Of a stretch of 64,000 bases of DNA, positions 36,639 through 43,952 are shown one piece after another. Both the position numbers and the translations under genes were made by a program. The stretch comes from Anaerovirgula multivorans. GTDB lineage: Bacteria; Bacillota; Clostridia; Peptostreptococcales; Natronincolaceae. The stretch's first letter is position 1. Each line of letters starts with the position of its first letter. The stretch covers positions 21,591 to 85,590 of the forward strand of contig NZ_FZOJ01000020.1 in NCBI RefSeq assembly GCF_900188145.1, in the 5' to 3' direction. The notes below the pieces were generated by a model. The model made no database searches and was not told the DNA's origin. It worked only from the letters and a program-made list of their open reading frames with translations.

Positions 36639-37571
36639 ATGAGAGAAAGAAGAGTTAAAGAACCAATCGTTAGTATTACCCATAATCAGATAGAACAGCT
36701 TTCTATTATAGAAGCCATTAACCTGTTACCTATAGATGACATAATAAAAGAGGGAGATAAGGTAGTGATTACTCCCAATTGGGTAAAAGTACAACCTCCC
36801 TATACAGCTACTGTCGTTGGACCACAAACATTGAGGAAGTTAATACAGTATGTGAAAAGCAAAAAACCTGAAAAGATAATAATAGCAACTGGTTCAGGAG
36901 GAGATGACACCCAAAAAGTTTTTACTGCAGTGGGCTATGATAAAATTGTTAAAGAAGAAGGGGTAGAATTCATTGATTTGAACTATGGTCCTTATATGGA
37001 ATTGGAATTAGGTCATGAAATAATAAAAACCACAAAAATCAATAAACTACTTGAGGAGCTAGACGTGCTTATAAGTTTTACACAACTGAAACAACATGAA
37101 GAAGCAACTGTAAGTGCTTCTATAAAAAACATAGCTTTAGGATGGCCTCCTGCAGAAATCCATGGTTTTCCAAAAAAGAGTCTGGGGATACATGAAGATT
37201 TACATGGTTTCATTATATCGATGGCCAAAAAGGTAGCAATTGATTTAGCAATTGTTAGCTTGGATAAAACGATGATAGGTACAGGCCCCTCAGATGGAAA
37301 AGCGGTAAATACTGAAGGGCTAATTATTGCTGCTACCGATCCAGTGGCGGCGGACGCTGTAGGAGCTAGATTGTTAGGTTTTTTACCTCAGGCTGTACAG
37401 TATCTTTATAAATTATATGTAAATGGCGTTGGAGAAGCAGATCCAAAAAAAATGACCATAAAGGGACTTACTTTAGAAGAAGCAGAGAAGCTATTTTCTA
37501 AAGCAGCCTATGGTCAAGAAATTGTATTAGATCAGAATAATGTTATAAAGAATATCCATGGATCACAGTGA
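36639..37571 (+). CDS. DUF362 domain protein
   Basis: A 310-residue soluble DUF362 protein without a ferredoxin domain. It shows VVITPNWVKVQPPYTATVVGP in parts, LDVLISFTQLKQHEEATVSASIKN and the GTGPSDGKAV loop. The reaction is unknown. The ATG at 36639 lies 6-8 bp after GGAGG and is preferred to an in-frame ATG at 36597 with no ribosome site. It follows the heme transporter after a 113-bp gap in the same direction, but I see no evidence that it belongs to that operon. Confidence 0.88.
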   Translation: MRERRVKEPIVSITHNQIEQLSIIEAINLLPIDDIIKEGDKVVITPNWVKVQPPYTATVVGPQTLRKLIQYVKSKKPEKIIIATGSGGDDTQKVFTAVGYDKIVKEEGVEFIDLNYGPYMELELGHEIIKTTKINKLLEELDVLISFTQLKQHEEATVSASIKNIALGWPPAEIHGFPKKSLGIHEDLHGFIISMAKKVAIDLAIVSLDKTMIGTGPSDGKAVNTEGLIIAATDPVAADAVGARLLGFLPQAVQYLYKLYVNGVGEADPKKMTIKGLTLEEAEKLFSKAAYGQEIVLDQNNVIKNIHGSQ

Positions 37572-37585
37572 AGCCTGTATAACTA

Positions 37586-38434
37586 TTATGTAACAGCGTA
37601 CATAATTCCCACAGTTTTTGGTCCACAGTGGCTGGAGATTACACATCCAGCCTCTAATGTGATTATTTCTTTAACGTCTAGTGCTGTTACTAGCTGTTGC
37701 TTTAGGTAGATTAAATCCTCAGAGGCAAGAGAATGAATAACAATCATTCTATTTTTTTGTATGCTTTCTTTATCCTTTAAAATCTCCTCTAATAAGGTAT
37801 TAAATGTTTTTTCTCTTTTACCTCTAGTTTTTTGATAAAGAACAATTTTTCCATTAATTACTTTTAGTATAGGTCTTATTTTTAACATGTTGCCAATAAA
37901 GCTTTGAATAGAAGAGCATCTTCCACCCTTTTGAAGATATTCTAGCGTATCAATAGCAAAAAAAGTTTGCATTTTGGGAATCATTTCTCTAATTTTCACA
38001 GCAATTTCTTCAACCTGCATGTTTGCTTCAGCATAATCAACAGCCTGTAAAGCTAACAGACCGATGCCAGCGGATAAATTAAGAGAGTCAATGATGTGTA
38101 TCTTTCCCTTTGGAAATTCCATGGCTGCAATTTTTGCGTTTTGTATTGTAGCAGATAACTGGGATGATAATCCTATATAAAGAACATCTTTTCCTTCATC
38201 AACATAAGACTTAAAGACGTTATGGAAATCTGCTGGTGTGGGTGATGATGTTTTAGGAAGCTCTCCAGTTTCGTTAACTTTTTTGTATAATTCTACAGTA
38301 GATATTTCAACACCATCTTTATATGTATTCTCTCCAAAGACAACATAGAGTGGAACAACTGCAATGTTTTTTTCCTGAATAATTTCTAAGGAAAGATCAG
38401 CAGTACTATCAGTGATAACTTGCACTTTATTCAT
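37586..38434 (-). CDS. DegV family fatty-acid-binding protein
   Basis: A 282-residue DegV protein. ITDSTADLSLEI at the start, GELPKTSSPTPADF, IGLSSQLSATIQNA and IDTLEYLQKGGRCS are the family hallmarks. DegV (FakB-like) proteins bind a fatty acid and present it to the FakA kinase. I choose the ATG at 38434, directly behind CTTGAGGAGGACC on the minus strand, over the longer upstream extension. A second DegV gene lies at 61.9 kb. Confidence 0.94.
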   Translation of the reverse strand: MNKVQVITDSTADLSLEIIQEKNIAVVPLYVVFGENTYKDGVEISTVELYKKVNETGELPKTSSPTPADFHNVFKSYVDEGKDVLYIGLSSQLSATIQNAKIAAMEFPKGKIHIIDSLNLSAGIGLLALQAVDYAEANMQVEEIAVKIREMIPKMQTFFAIDTLEYLQKGGRCSSIQSFIGNMLKIRPILKVINGKIVLYQKTRGKREKTFNTLLEEILKDKESIQKNRMIVIHSLASEDLIYLKQQLVTALDVKEIITLEAGCVISSHCGPKTVGIMYAVT

Positions 38435-38607
38435 TTTGGTCCTCCTCAAGAAAGTATTATTTATTCTTGGCATTGTTTATATTTATTCTAATCCGATTAT
38501 AGCATACTATTGTTACTTTTAAAATTCTTAAAAATATCTATAAAACCTTATATTGCCTTGTATTCTATAGCAATTACTACAAAAAATAAAATTGAGGTGG
38601 TGTTAGA

Positions 38608-38808
38608 ATGGATAAAAAAATTAATAAATTAAAGGAAGTAGGAAAAATAAGTAGTCGTTTAGAAATTTCTAGCGAAATAGGCATGGATAAAGGAAATCTA
38701 TCCTCTCGAATATTAGGCTATTATGGTGGAGCCATAGGAGGGCTAATGACAAGAAAATTAATTGAAAGAGGAGAAAAGGATTTAATCAATGAATACAAAA
38801 ATAAGTAG
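38608..38808 (+). CDS. Small acid-soluble spore protein, alpha/beta type (divergent)
   Basis: A 66-residue protein with the SASP core in order: SRLEISSEIGM, GNLSSR, GYYGGAIGG and MTRKLIERGE. This corresponds to the family pattern of an E-I-A-x-E-x-G germination-protease site followed by L-(S/T)-(S/A)-R and G-x-x-G-G. SASPs coat spore DNA and are degraded at germination. The start follows TTGAGGTGGTGTT and the gene has its own terminator. It supports an endospore-forming host. Confidence 0.85.
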   Translation: MDKKINKLKEVGKISSRLEISSEIGMDKGNLSSRILGYYGGAIGGLMTRKLIERGEKDLINEYKNK

Positions 38809-38815
38809 AAATGAT

Positions 38816-38842
38816 AGGGTAGAAAAAACTACCCTTTTTTTA
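38816..38842 (+). terminator. Terminator of the SASP gene
   Basis: AGGGTAG-aaaaaa-CTACCCT is followed by a run of T. Confidence 0.9.
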
Positions 38843-38902
38843 TTGGATAAAAAATATTAAAGTTGGAATAACATCAATCGAAGTTAAGTAGGATATGTTG
38901 AT

Positions 38903-39175
38903 GTGGTAATAAGCTTACTACTTTACAAAAAAGGCAAGACAGATTTTGTAAGAAAAGTAGTCCTAGCCCTTGTTACAGAAGCGGAGAAGCGGTATGGAAA
39001 TGGAACTGGGGATTTGAAATATAACCATGTTGTCGAGCGGATTTACGAGGTGCTTCCATGGATACTTAGAGTGCTGTATTCAAAAGAACAGCTAGATAAA
39101 ATGATAGAGGATGCGGTTGAATATCTAAAAAGATATCTAGCAGAAGGAAAAGATTTGGTTGGTCATGAAGGGTAG
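38903..39175 (+). CDS. Small protein of unknown function, phage-like
   Basis: A 90-residue, mostly helical, charged protein. The VVLALVTEAEKRYGNGTG and KYNHVVERIYEVLPWIL stretches recall small proteins encoded beside phage holins, but I cannot name the family with confidence. The GTG start at 38903 has only a weak ribosome site (AAGTAGGA). An own terminator overlaps the stop. Its membership in the 38.6-42.7 kb accessory island is the main context. Confidence 0.65.
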   Translation: MVISLLLYKKGKTDFVRKVVLALVTEAEKRYGNGTGDLKYNHVVERIYEVLPWILRVLYSKEQLDKMIEDAVEYLKRYLAEGKDLVGHEG

Positions 39176-39200
39176 ATTAATTTCTACCTTTTTTTTATTT
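39171..39200 (+). terminator. Terminator overlapping the stop of the 90-residue gene
   Basis: GGTAGA-ttaatt-TCTACC is followed by a long T run. Confidence 0.85.
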
Positions 39201-39237
39201 TTTGTAAAGTTTTTTTCTAAAAGATGGATAAAAATAG

Positions 39238-39271
39238 TTGACATTACTCAATATATTGAGTATGATATAAT
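39238..39271 (+). promoter_or_regulatory. Promoter with a perfect 16-bp palindrome in the spacer
   Basis: TTGACA (39238-39243), 17 bp and TATGAT (39261-39266) form a strong promoter. ACTCAATATATTGAGT (39246-39261) is a perfect palindrome occupying the spacer, as for a tightly repressed promoter. It drives the small hydrophobic peptide gene that follows. Confidence 0.75.
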
Positions 39272-39286
39272 TAGGAGGTGAGGAAA

Positions 39287-39424
39287 TTGAAAGAATTAGA
39301 TGACTGGATAGGGTTTGCAGTATCAGTACTTAACCTAGCAACAGCAATAATAGCCCTTAAAACAGTCAAAGAAAGCAAAAAGAACTCGACCACGAAGGCG
39401 AGTTCTAAGAAAAAGAAAAAGTGA
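39287..39424 (+). CDS. 45-residue membrane peptide with basic tail
   Basis: The TTG start at 39287 lies 6 bp after AGGAGGTG. The product is one hydrophobic helix (WIGFAVSVLNLATAIIALK) followed by a Lys/Ser-rich tail. Its size and layout are those of holin-like peptides and type I toxins, but I cannot match a known family. The coding sequence itself contains an 8-bp inverted repeat (AGAACTCG...CGAGTTCT, 39380-39405). Confidence 0.6.
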   Translation: MKELDDWIGFAVSVLNLATAIIALKTVKESKKNSTTKASSKKKKK

Positions 39425-39460
39425 GGTATGGGGGAGGTTCAGCTCCCCTATATAATACCT
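39424..39460 (+). terminator. Two-step hairpin downstream of the membrane peptide
   Basis: GGGGAG-gttcag-CTCCCC (39431-39448) is nested inside AGGTAT...ATACCT (39424-39429, 39455-39460). There is no T run, so it may be an mRNA-stability or antisense-pairing structure rather than a simple terminator. Confidence 0.5.
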
Positions 39461-39517
39461 TTATATATATTATAGCATAAAAAAGAAAAAATAATCTTAT
39501 ACTGGGAGGGAAATATA

Positions 39518-39601
39518 ATGATTAAATATATTTCATTATTCACTAGTGTTATCGCCCTGTTGATTGCTATAAAGGCTTATACAGAGGGTAAAAGGAGGTA
39601 G
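39518..39601 (+). CDS. 27-residue hydrophobic peptide
   Basis: ATG at 39518 behind CTGGGAGGG encodes a single short membrane helix (YISLFTSVIALLIAIKAY) with a basic end. The stop overlaps the ribosome site of the next gene (AAAGGAGGTAG), suggesting coupled translation. Function unknown; its pairing with the previous peptide suggests a small membrane module. Confidence 0.5.
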   Translation: MIKYISLFTSVIALLIAIKAYTEGKRR

Positions 39602-39606
39602 ATATT

Positions 39607-39837
39607 TTGGCTAAAGCAAATAATCCTAGACTACAAGCTCAGGTAACTCCAGAATTGAAAGAGATAACTGATAAAATGCTGGAGCACTTGGATATGTCAC
39701 AAGCACAGTTTTTTGAAAAATATCTACCTGCTTTATTTCTAGCTATCGACAGAGGCAAATACCTTGAGTTACTTGAAACAGTTTATGGCAACGAAGAATT
39801 AAATAGATTAATAAAGACTTCAGAAAGGCTGGGTTAA
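39607..39837 (+). CDS. Small protein of unknown function, possible DNA-binding
   Basis: A 76-residue protein with a TTG start 8 bp after AGGAGG. The first ~45 residues (RLQAQVTPELKEITDKMLEHL, then SQAQFFEKYLP) look like a ribbon-helix-helix arrangement, with a short strand and then two helices. It could be the repressor for the palindrome at 39246-39261, but nothing in the sequence proves this. It has its own terminator. Confidence 0.65.
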   Translation: MAKANNPRLQAQVTPELKEITDKMLEHLDMSQAQFFEKYLPALFLAIDRGKYLELLETVYGNEELNRLIKTSERLG

Positions 39838-39858
39838 TTCTCAGCCTGTTTTTTATTT
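39826..39858 (+). terminator. Terminator after the 76-residue gene
   Basis: AGGCTG...CAGCCT with GTTTTTTATTTTTT after it; the stem overlaps the stop codon. Confidence 0.85.
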
Positions 39859-39939
39859 TTTGTCTAAATTTGAATGAAGGAATAAGTCAATTAATAGCAA
39901 ATAGTATAGAATAATAATATTTTTAGGAGGTAGTGAATA

Positions 39940-40818
39940 ATGATGTTTTTTTCACTTGACATAGAAACAGCTAATGTAGATTACTCAAGTATTTGTCAAA
40001 TAGGGATTGCAAAATTTGAAAATGGAAAAGTAGTTGATACTTGGGTTGAATTAATAAACCCAGAAGATTACTTCGACCCAATTAATATCTCGATTCACAG
40101 CATATCTAAAGACATGGTTAAAAATTCTAAAACATTTCCTGAAGTTTATAATTTAATCAAGTATAAACTAGAGAATTCCATTGTAGTCCATCATATGCCA
40201 TTTGACAAAATAGCTATTAATAGAGCATGTGAAAAATATAATATTCCTATATTTGAAACTAATTGGCTTGATACAGCGAAGGTAAGTAGAAGAAGTTGGG
40301 AAGAGTTTGCTTACAAAGGCTATGGACTTAAAAACATAGCAAAACATTTAGACATACAATTTAAGCACCATGATGCTCTTGAAGATGCAATAGCATGTGG
40401 GAAAATACTATGCAAAGCTATAGAAAAAACTAATAGCAGCCTTGAAGAATGGTTTAATAGAGTAGAGAAGTCTATAAAATATCCTTCTTTAAGAGATTCT
40501 TCTGCACTTACTCTCGAAGGTAATCCAGACGGCCATTTATTTGGTGAAACAATTGTATTTACAGGAGCTTTACAGATGGTTAGGTCAGAAGCGGCTAAAT
40601 TAGCAGCTAGTGTTGGTTGCAAAGTGGAAAACGGTGTTAATAAAAATACGTCTATACTTGTAGTAGGGATGCAAGATGTTCGTGTAGTTGGAGAAAAAGG
40701 GAAAAGTAGCAAGCATATAAAAGCTGAAAATTTAATCAAGAAAGGTGACAATATCCTTATAATAAGTGAAGATGACTTTATGAAATTAATAGAAAAGCCT
40801 AAAGCACTTAATATATAA
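39940..40818 (+). CDS. DEDDh 3'-5' exonuclease fused to a BRCT domain
   Basis: A 292-residue protein. The N-terminal DnaQ/epsilon-like exonuclease has SLDIETAN (first acidic pair), VHHMPFDK and the DEDDh end HHDALEDA (about residues 1-170). A C-terminal BRCT domain (about 205-285) has FGETIVFTGAL and SILVVGMQD, like that of NAD-dependent ligase. This pairing is found in Firmicute proteins of unclear role, often in phage or mobile regions. A decayed exonuclease fragment of the PolC type lies 1.6 kb downstream. The start follows TTAGGAGGTAGTGA. Confidence 0.9.
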   Translation: MMFFSLDIETANVDYSSICQIGIAKFENGKVVDTWVELINPEDYFDPINISIHSISKDMVKNSKTFPEVYNLIKYKLENSIVVHHMPFDKIAINRACEKYNIPIFETNWLDTAKVSRRSWEEFAYKGYGLKNIAKHLDIQFKHHDALEDAIACGKILCKAIEKTNSSLEEWFNRVEKSIKYPSLRDSSALTLEGNPDGHLFGETIVFTGALQMVRSEAAKLAASVGCKVENGVNKNTSILVVGMQDVRVVGEKGKSSKHIKAENLIKKGDNILIISEDDFMKLIEKPKALNI

Positions 40819-40851
40819 TATCTGCATACTAAAGATAAAAGGAGGAAAAAA

Positions 40852-42060
40852 TTGTTAAGCCTAGGAAGTATAAACAAAAAAGTACAAAGAGCCCAAGCAG
40901 CAGTACCTAAAGTAGTAAATGCAGGAACAAAGCAAGCTAAACAAATCACCCAAAGAGCAGTAGCAGCAATCCCTAGAGTTATAAACCCTAGAAGTATAAA
41001 CTCTGTAAAGAAAGCTGTGAACAAAGGGGAAAATGCAGTAAAAGACAAAGGAAAACAAATCATAGATAAAAAAGTAAAAGATGGGAAAGAGAGAAAAGAA
41101 AGAATACTAGATAAGCTGAAAAAAGAATGGAAAGATGCCTGTACAACAGTAAAAAGAGGGACACTAACCATAGGCGCAGTTACAGCTACAGCAGTAGGAG
41201 TTGCAGATGCGGGTAGAAATTGGTCAGAGTTTCAAGATAGGCTTTTAGGAAGAGGAAAGTATGCAAAAGCTGATGCAACTACTGAAGCAGCGAGGGGTAA
41301 AGTGAATATTAAACCTAAAGTGGCGAATGATAAGGGGACGAGTAATATTATGGGTATTGATGAGCAGGATGAGAGTATCCTATCAAAAGCTGATTATGTT
41401 GCTATGATTGCATTAAAGTATGAATATAAAAGATATGAAGCGATAGGCGATAATTTAGGCATGGATGCAGTAATGAGAGCGATGATGGCAATACGGCAAC
41501 AGGCTAATTATAATGGAAAGTACGATATGACAGATTCAAATGGAGTATTAATAGAAGAATATAATTACAGTAGTGATAAGGTAGCGACAGTTACAAAAAC
41601 ATACGTTACATCTATCACATCAAGTAATGAATGGAGAGAAGGTACTAAAGGACTATATATAGCCTCATATCTTTCAGGATATGCACCTTTTCCATATGGA
41701 TTTACGTTTAGTAAAGCTATTTCAGCATCTGATCCTGTTAAGAACAATTTAAAGCTTTTTAGTAAAGAAGGTCTTCAAGAATTAGGAGTAACTTCGATAG
41801 GAGACATTCCTGTTCCAATTAATAAATGGAAAGTATGGGATACTGCTCAATTGGCACAGAGCCTAGCTAATCCAAGCATAACTGAAGGTGATTTTAAAGT
41901 TGTAGTAAATTCGACAGAAGATAAAAGTCTAACTATAACTACAACAACAATATATATAAAAGCGGATCTAAAAACACTATACGTTTATAATCCACAAGTT
42001 GTTGAAATACAAGGAGGGTATTGGAGACAAAAGGCGGTAAAGGAATGGCAATATGACTAA
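40852..42060 (+). CDS. Unrecognised 402-residue protein with a basic helical N-terminus
   Basis: I do not recognise this family. Residues 1-110 are very basic, helical and low complexity (repeated A/V/K/N segments). A weakly hydrophobic stretch follows (TIGAVTATAVGVADAG, about 105-122). The C-terminal ~230 residues look globular, with alpha then beta-rich Thr/Val segments (NSTEDKSLTITTTTIYI). There is no signal peptide. The TTG start lies behind AAAGGAGGAAAAA. It is followed 23 bp later by a small Zn-ribbon membrane protein, an arrangement seen for secreted toxin-immunity pairs, though that reading is only inference. Confidence 0.75.
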   Translation: MLSLGSINKKVQRAQAAVPKVVNAGTKQAKQITQRAVAAIPRVINPRSINSVKKAVNKGENAVKDKGKQIIDKKVKDGKERKERILDKLKKEWKDACTTVKRGTLTIGAVTATAVGVADAGRNWSEFQDRLLGRGKYAKADATTEAARGKVNIKPKVANDKGTSNIMGIDEQDESILSKADYVAMIALKYEYKRYEAIGDNLGMDAVMRAMMAIRQQANYNGKYDMTDSNGVLIEEYNYSSDKVATVTKTYVTSITSSNEWREGTKGLYIASYLSGYAPFPYGFTFSKAISASDPVKNNLKLFSKEGLQELGVTSIGDIPVPINKWKVWDTAQLAQSLANPSITEGDFKVVVNSTEDKSLTITTTTIYIKADLKTLYVYNPQVVEIQGGYWRQKAVKEWQYD

Positions 42061-42083
42061 TTTTAAAAGGGGGAAAGAAATGT

Positions 42084-42362
42084 ATGATGTTTAAGTGTCC
42101 TCACTGTGATAAAAAGACAATTTCATTATGGAAGAAGTTGTTTCTTGATCCAAGGTATAAATATGAATGTAAGGAATGTGGAGGGTATATAAATATACCG
42201 TACTATACCCTAATTGTATTTGGGGTTATAAGTTTAATAATTGTATATATAATATCGGTAGTATTGAATAAAGGATGGATATATACATTGTTTATTTTAG
42301 CTCTAGTGGCTATAATATATGAAGTAATAGTGCTATTGTTTGTACCTATTATAAAAAAATAG
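42084..42362 (+). CDS. Small Zn-ribbon membrane protein
   Basis: A 92-residue protein with CPHC and CKEC pairs (about residues 5-35) forming a likely zinc ribbon, then two strong membrane helices. It resembles the loosely defined group with a CXXC-20-CXXC ribbon. Function unknown. It lies directly after the 402-residue protein in the same direction and could be its partner or immunity protein. In-frame ATGs at 42084 and 42087 are both possible. Confidence 0.7.
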   Translation: MMFKCPHCDKKTISLWKKLFLDPRYKYECKECGGYINIPYYTLIVFGVISLIIVYIISVVLNKGWIYTLFILALVAIIYEVIVLLFVPIIKK

Positions 42363-42367
42363 TTTTA

Positions 42368-42420
42368 TACATGTCAAGGGGACGTATACATGTCAAGGGG
42401 ACGTACATGTCAAGGGGACG
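42368..42420 (+). repeat. Triple short direct repeat
   Basis: TACATGTCAAGGGGACGTA occurs three times (42368-42386, 42387-42405, and 42404-42420 lacking the end). The GGGGACG word is often found in REP sequences linked to Y1-type transposases in clostridia, so this may be the worn edge of such an element. Confidence 0.8.
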
Positions 42421-42460
42421 GAGTTGTTGACAACGTTTAAACAAAAACAATCAAAGGGAC

Positions 42461-42667
42461 AATTTAGTACCTGTTGCGGACAAAAATATTACAGCACCAA
42501 TAACATACACTAATCAAGTTTCAGATACGCTGAGTCTTAGTAGAAAGTATTTTCCAAATCTAAAGAATCATAAACTAGGTACGGTTGCCAAAAAATTAAA
42601 TATACCTTTAGAGAATGCACATAATGCAATAGATGATGCTTATGTGTGCGGACAGATATATATATAA
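42461..42667 (+). pseudogene. Remnant of a PolC-type DEDDh exonuclease
   Basis: Read from about 42461, the frame gives TLSLSRKYFPNLKNHKLGTV, AKKLNIPLENAHNAIDDAYV and CGQIY before the stop at 42665. That is the end of a PolC/DnaQ exonuclease domain, including the HxAxxD metal motif. There is no start and no upstream half, so it is a fragment. It differs from the intact DnaQ-BRCT protein nearby and is not a simple duplicate. Confidence 0.75.
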
Positions 42668-43000
42668 TGTAAAGAAGTTACTGAAGTATTAATAGATTAA
42701 AGATTGAAATAATAGCTTTAATAACTAATTATAAAAGCTATGGAGGGGTAAAGAATAGATTTCTAGAAATTAGGTTCCAACAATGAAGTTTATCGAGTAA
42801 ACATGTAGAGAATCAAACTTGTTTTCTTGATTGCTGACCATAGGTGGTTGTGACTTGATGATTTGGATTTATTTTCTTTAGGCTGGGTATTAACCCAGCC
42901 TATTTCATGATTTTATATAGAGAAAAACTGCTAATCTTTTGCTAATCTAATTTTGAAAAAGCATAGAAAATATGATTAAGTATTTTTAAAAAAATTAGTA
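42668..43000. other. Gene-free stretch with a lone hairpin
   Basis: No coding sequence is supported. A perfect 8-bp stem AGGCTGGG-tattaa-CCCAGCCT (42880-42901) resembles the terminator at 39826 and probably marks the end of lost gene content. It has only a short T-rich tail. Confidence 0.55.
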
Positions 43001-43001
43001 T

Positions 43002-43031
43002 TTGCAATGATTTTATAAACTATGATATACT
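43002..43031 (+). promoter_or_regulatory. Promoter of queT
   Basis: TTGCAA (43002-43007), an 18-bp spacer and TATACT (43026-43031) lie just before the preQ1 riboswitch. Confidence 0.6.
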
Positions 43032-43043
43032 ATGAAAATGCAG

Positions 43044-43085
43044 TAGTCAGTTCGAAACCATCCTGACTATAAATAAAACTATGGA
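43044..43085 (+). promoter_or_regulatory. PreQ1-I riboswitch
   Basis: AGTCAG (43045-43050) pairs with CTGACT (43063-43068), followed by the A-rich tail ATAAATAAAACTA. Loop bases CCAT (43058-43061) can pair with ATGG (43081-43084) to close the H-type pseudoknot. The ATGG is immediately before the ribosome site TTGGAGG, so ligand binding should block translation of queT. Confidence 0.85.
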
Positions 43086-43100
43086 TTTGGAGGAAAATAA

Positions 43101-43580
43101 ATGAAAAGAACAAAATTTTTAACTCAGGCTGCTATGATTGCGGCGATCTACGTGGTACTAGTGGAGGTCTTTAAGCCCTTTGCCTATGGGATGATACAGG
43201 TTAGGGTAGCGGAAGCATTAACAATTCTTCCTTTTTTTACACCAGCAGCCATACCTGGATTAACCATTGGTGTATTGGTTTCTAATATTATAGGACCCTA
43301 CGGCATGATGGACATTGTATTTGGAAGCTTAGCAACATTAATAGCAGCTTATCTTTCCTATAAGATGCCCAGAAAGATATTGGTGCCAATACCACCTACT
43401 ATAGTAAATGCTGTTATCATTGGTGCTATGTTGTATTATATCTTCTTAGGAACCCCTGATGAGATGCCGTTACTGGCTATTATGGGTTGGGTTGGACTTG
43501 GACAGCTAATTGCTTGCTATGGTCTAGGTTATCCTTTGATGAATATGCTGGAAAAATATAAAGATAAAGTTTTTGGCTAA
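43101..43580 (+). CDS. queT: QueT family queuosine-precursor transporter
   Basis: A 159-residue membrane protein of the QueT family, the substrate-binding S-component of an ECF transporter for preQ1/queuosine precursor. AAMIAAIYVVLV, IQVRVAEALTILPFFTP, NIIGPYGMMDIVFGS and GWVGLGQLIACYGLGYPL are typical. The preQ1 riboswitch directly upstream confirms the substrate class. The ECF energising module must be encoded elsewhere. It has its own promoter and terminator. Confidence 0.95.
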   Translation: MKRTKFLTQAAMIAAIYVVLVEVFKPFAYGMIQVRVAEALTILPFFTPAAIPGLTIGVLVSNIIGPYGMMDIVFGSLATLIAAYLSYKMPRKILVPIPPTIVNAVIIGAMLYYIFLGTPDEMPLLAIMGWVGLGQLIACYGLGYPLMNMLEKYKDKVFG

Positions 43581-43585
43581 AAGAA

Positions 43586-43618
43586 ACAGAGGGGTGCTAG
43601 TTATCCCTCTGTTATTTT
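43586..43618 (+). terminator. Terminator of queT
   Basis: ACAGAGGG...CCCTCTGT (43586-43593, 43605-43612) is followed by TATTTT. Confidence 0.8.
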
Positions 43619-43634
43619 CGCTATCTAACATAAT

Positions 43635-43721
43635 CTATTTTTGATATTGCTGATAATTATAATACACACTACATATCAAAAAAATAATAAATAGACTTTG
43701 AATCCATTTCTTTTTATTCAT
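43635..43721 (-). CDS. 28-residue membrane peptide
   Basis: On the minus strand an ATG behind CTAGGAGGGTTTGAC encodes a basic start (NKKKWIQ), one hydrophobic segment (SLFIIFLICSVYY) and a polar end. A -10-like TATTAT lies a short distance upstream. The strong ribosome site is the main support. Function unknown. Confidence 0.5.
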   Translation of the reverse strand: MNKKKWIQSLFIIFLICSVYYNYQQYQK

Positions 43722-43952
43722 GTCAAACCCTCCTAGGCTATAATAGTATCATTTTTCTATAATTTTATAAAAAGCTTATTAAAAATTTTGTAGATTTTTT
43801 AGAAAATAGAATAAAAGGCATTGTCTTTAAAAAGACTAAGTAGTACCATTATTATCGTGTTTTTTTCTATTGATTGTTGTTATTAACACTAAAATCAAGC
43901 CACAAGTGGAAAGGTTTTAAGTTATTAGAATTAAGAGAGGAGATATTATTTA

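Noticed and set aside
40320..41171. 283-codon open frame on the minus strand opposite the exonuclease and the 402-residue gene
   Set aside because: It overlaps two better-supported genes, has no ribosome site or recognisable domain, and its composition is that of an antisense shadow.
42368..42420. CRISPR or iteron-type origin
   Set aside because: Only three 17-19-bp units with no spacers and no replication gene beside them; an eroded REP-type edge is simpler.
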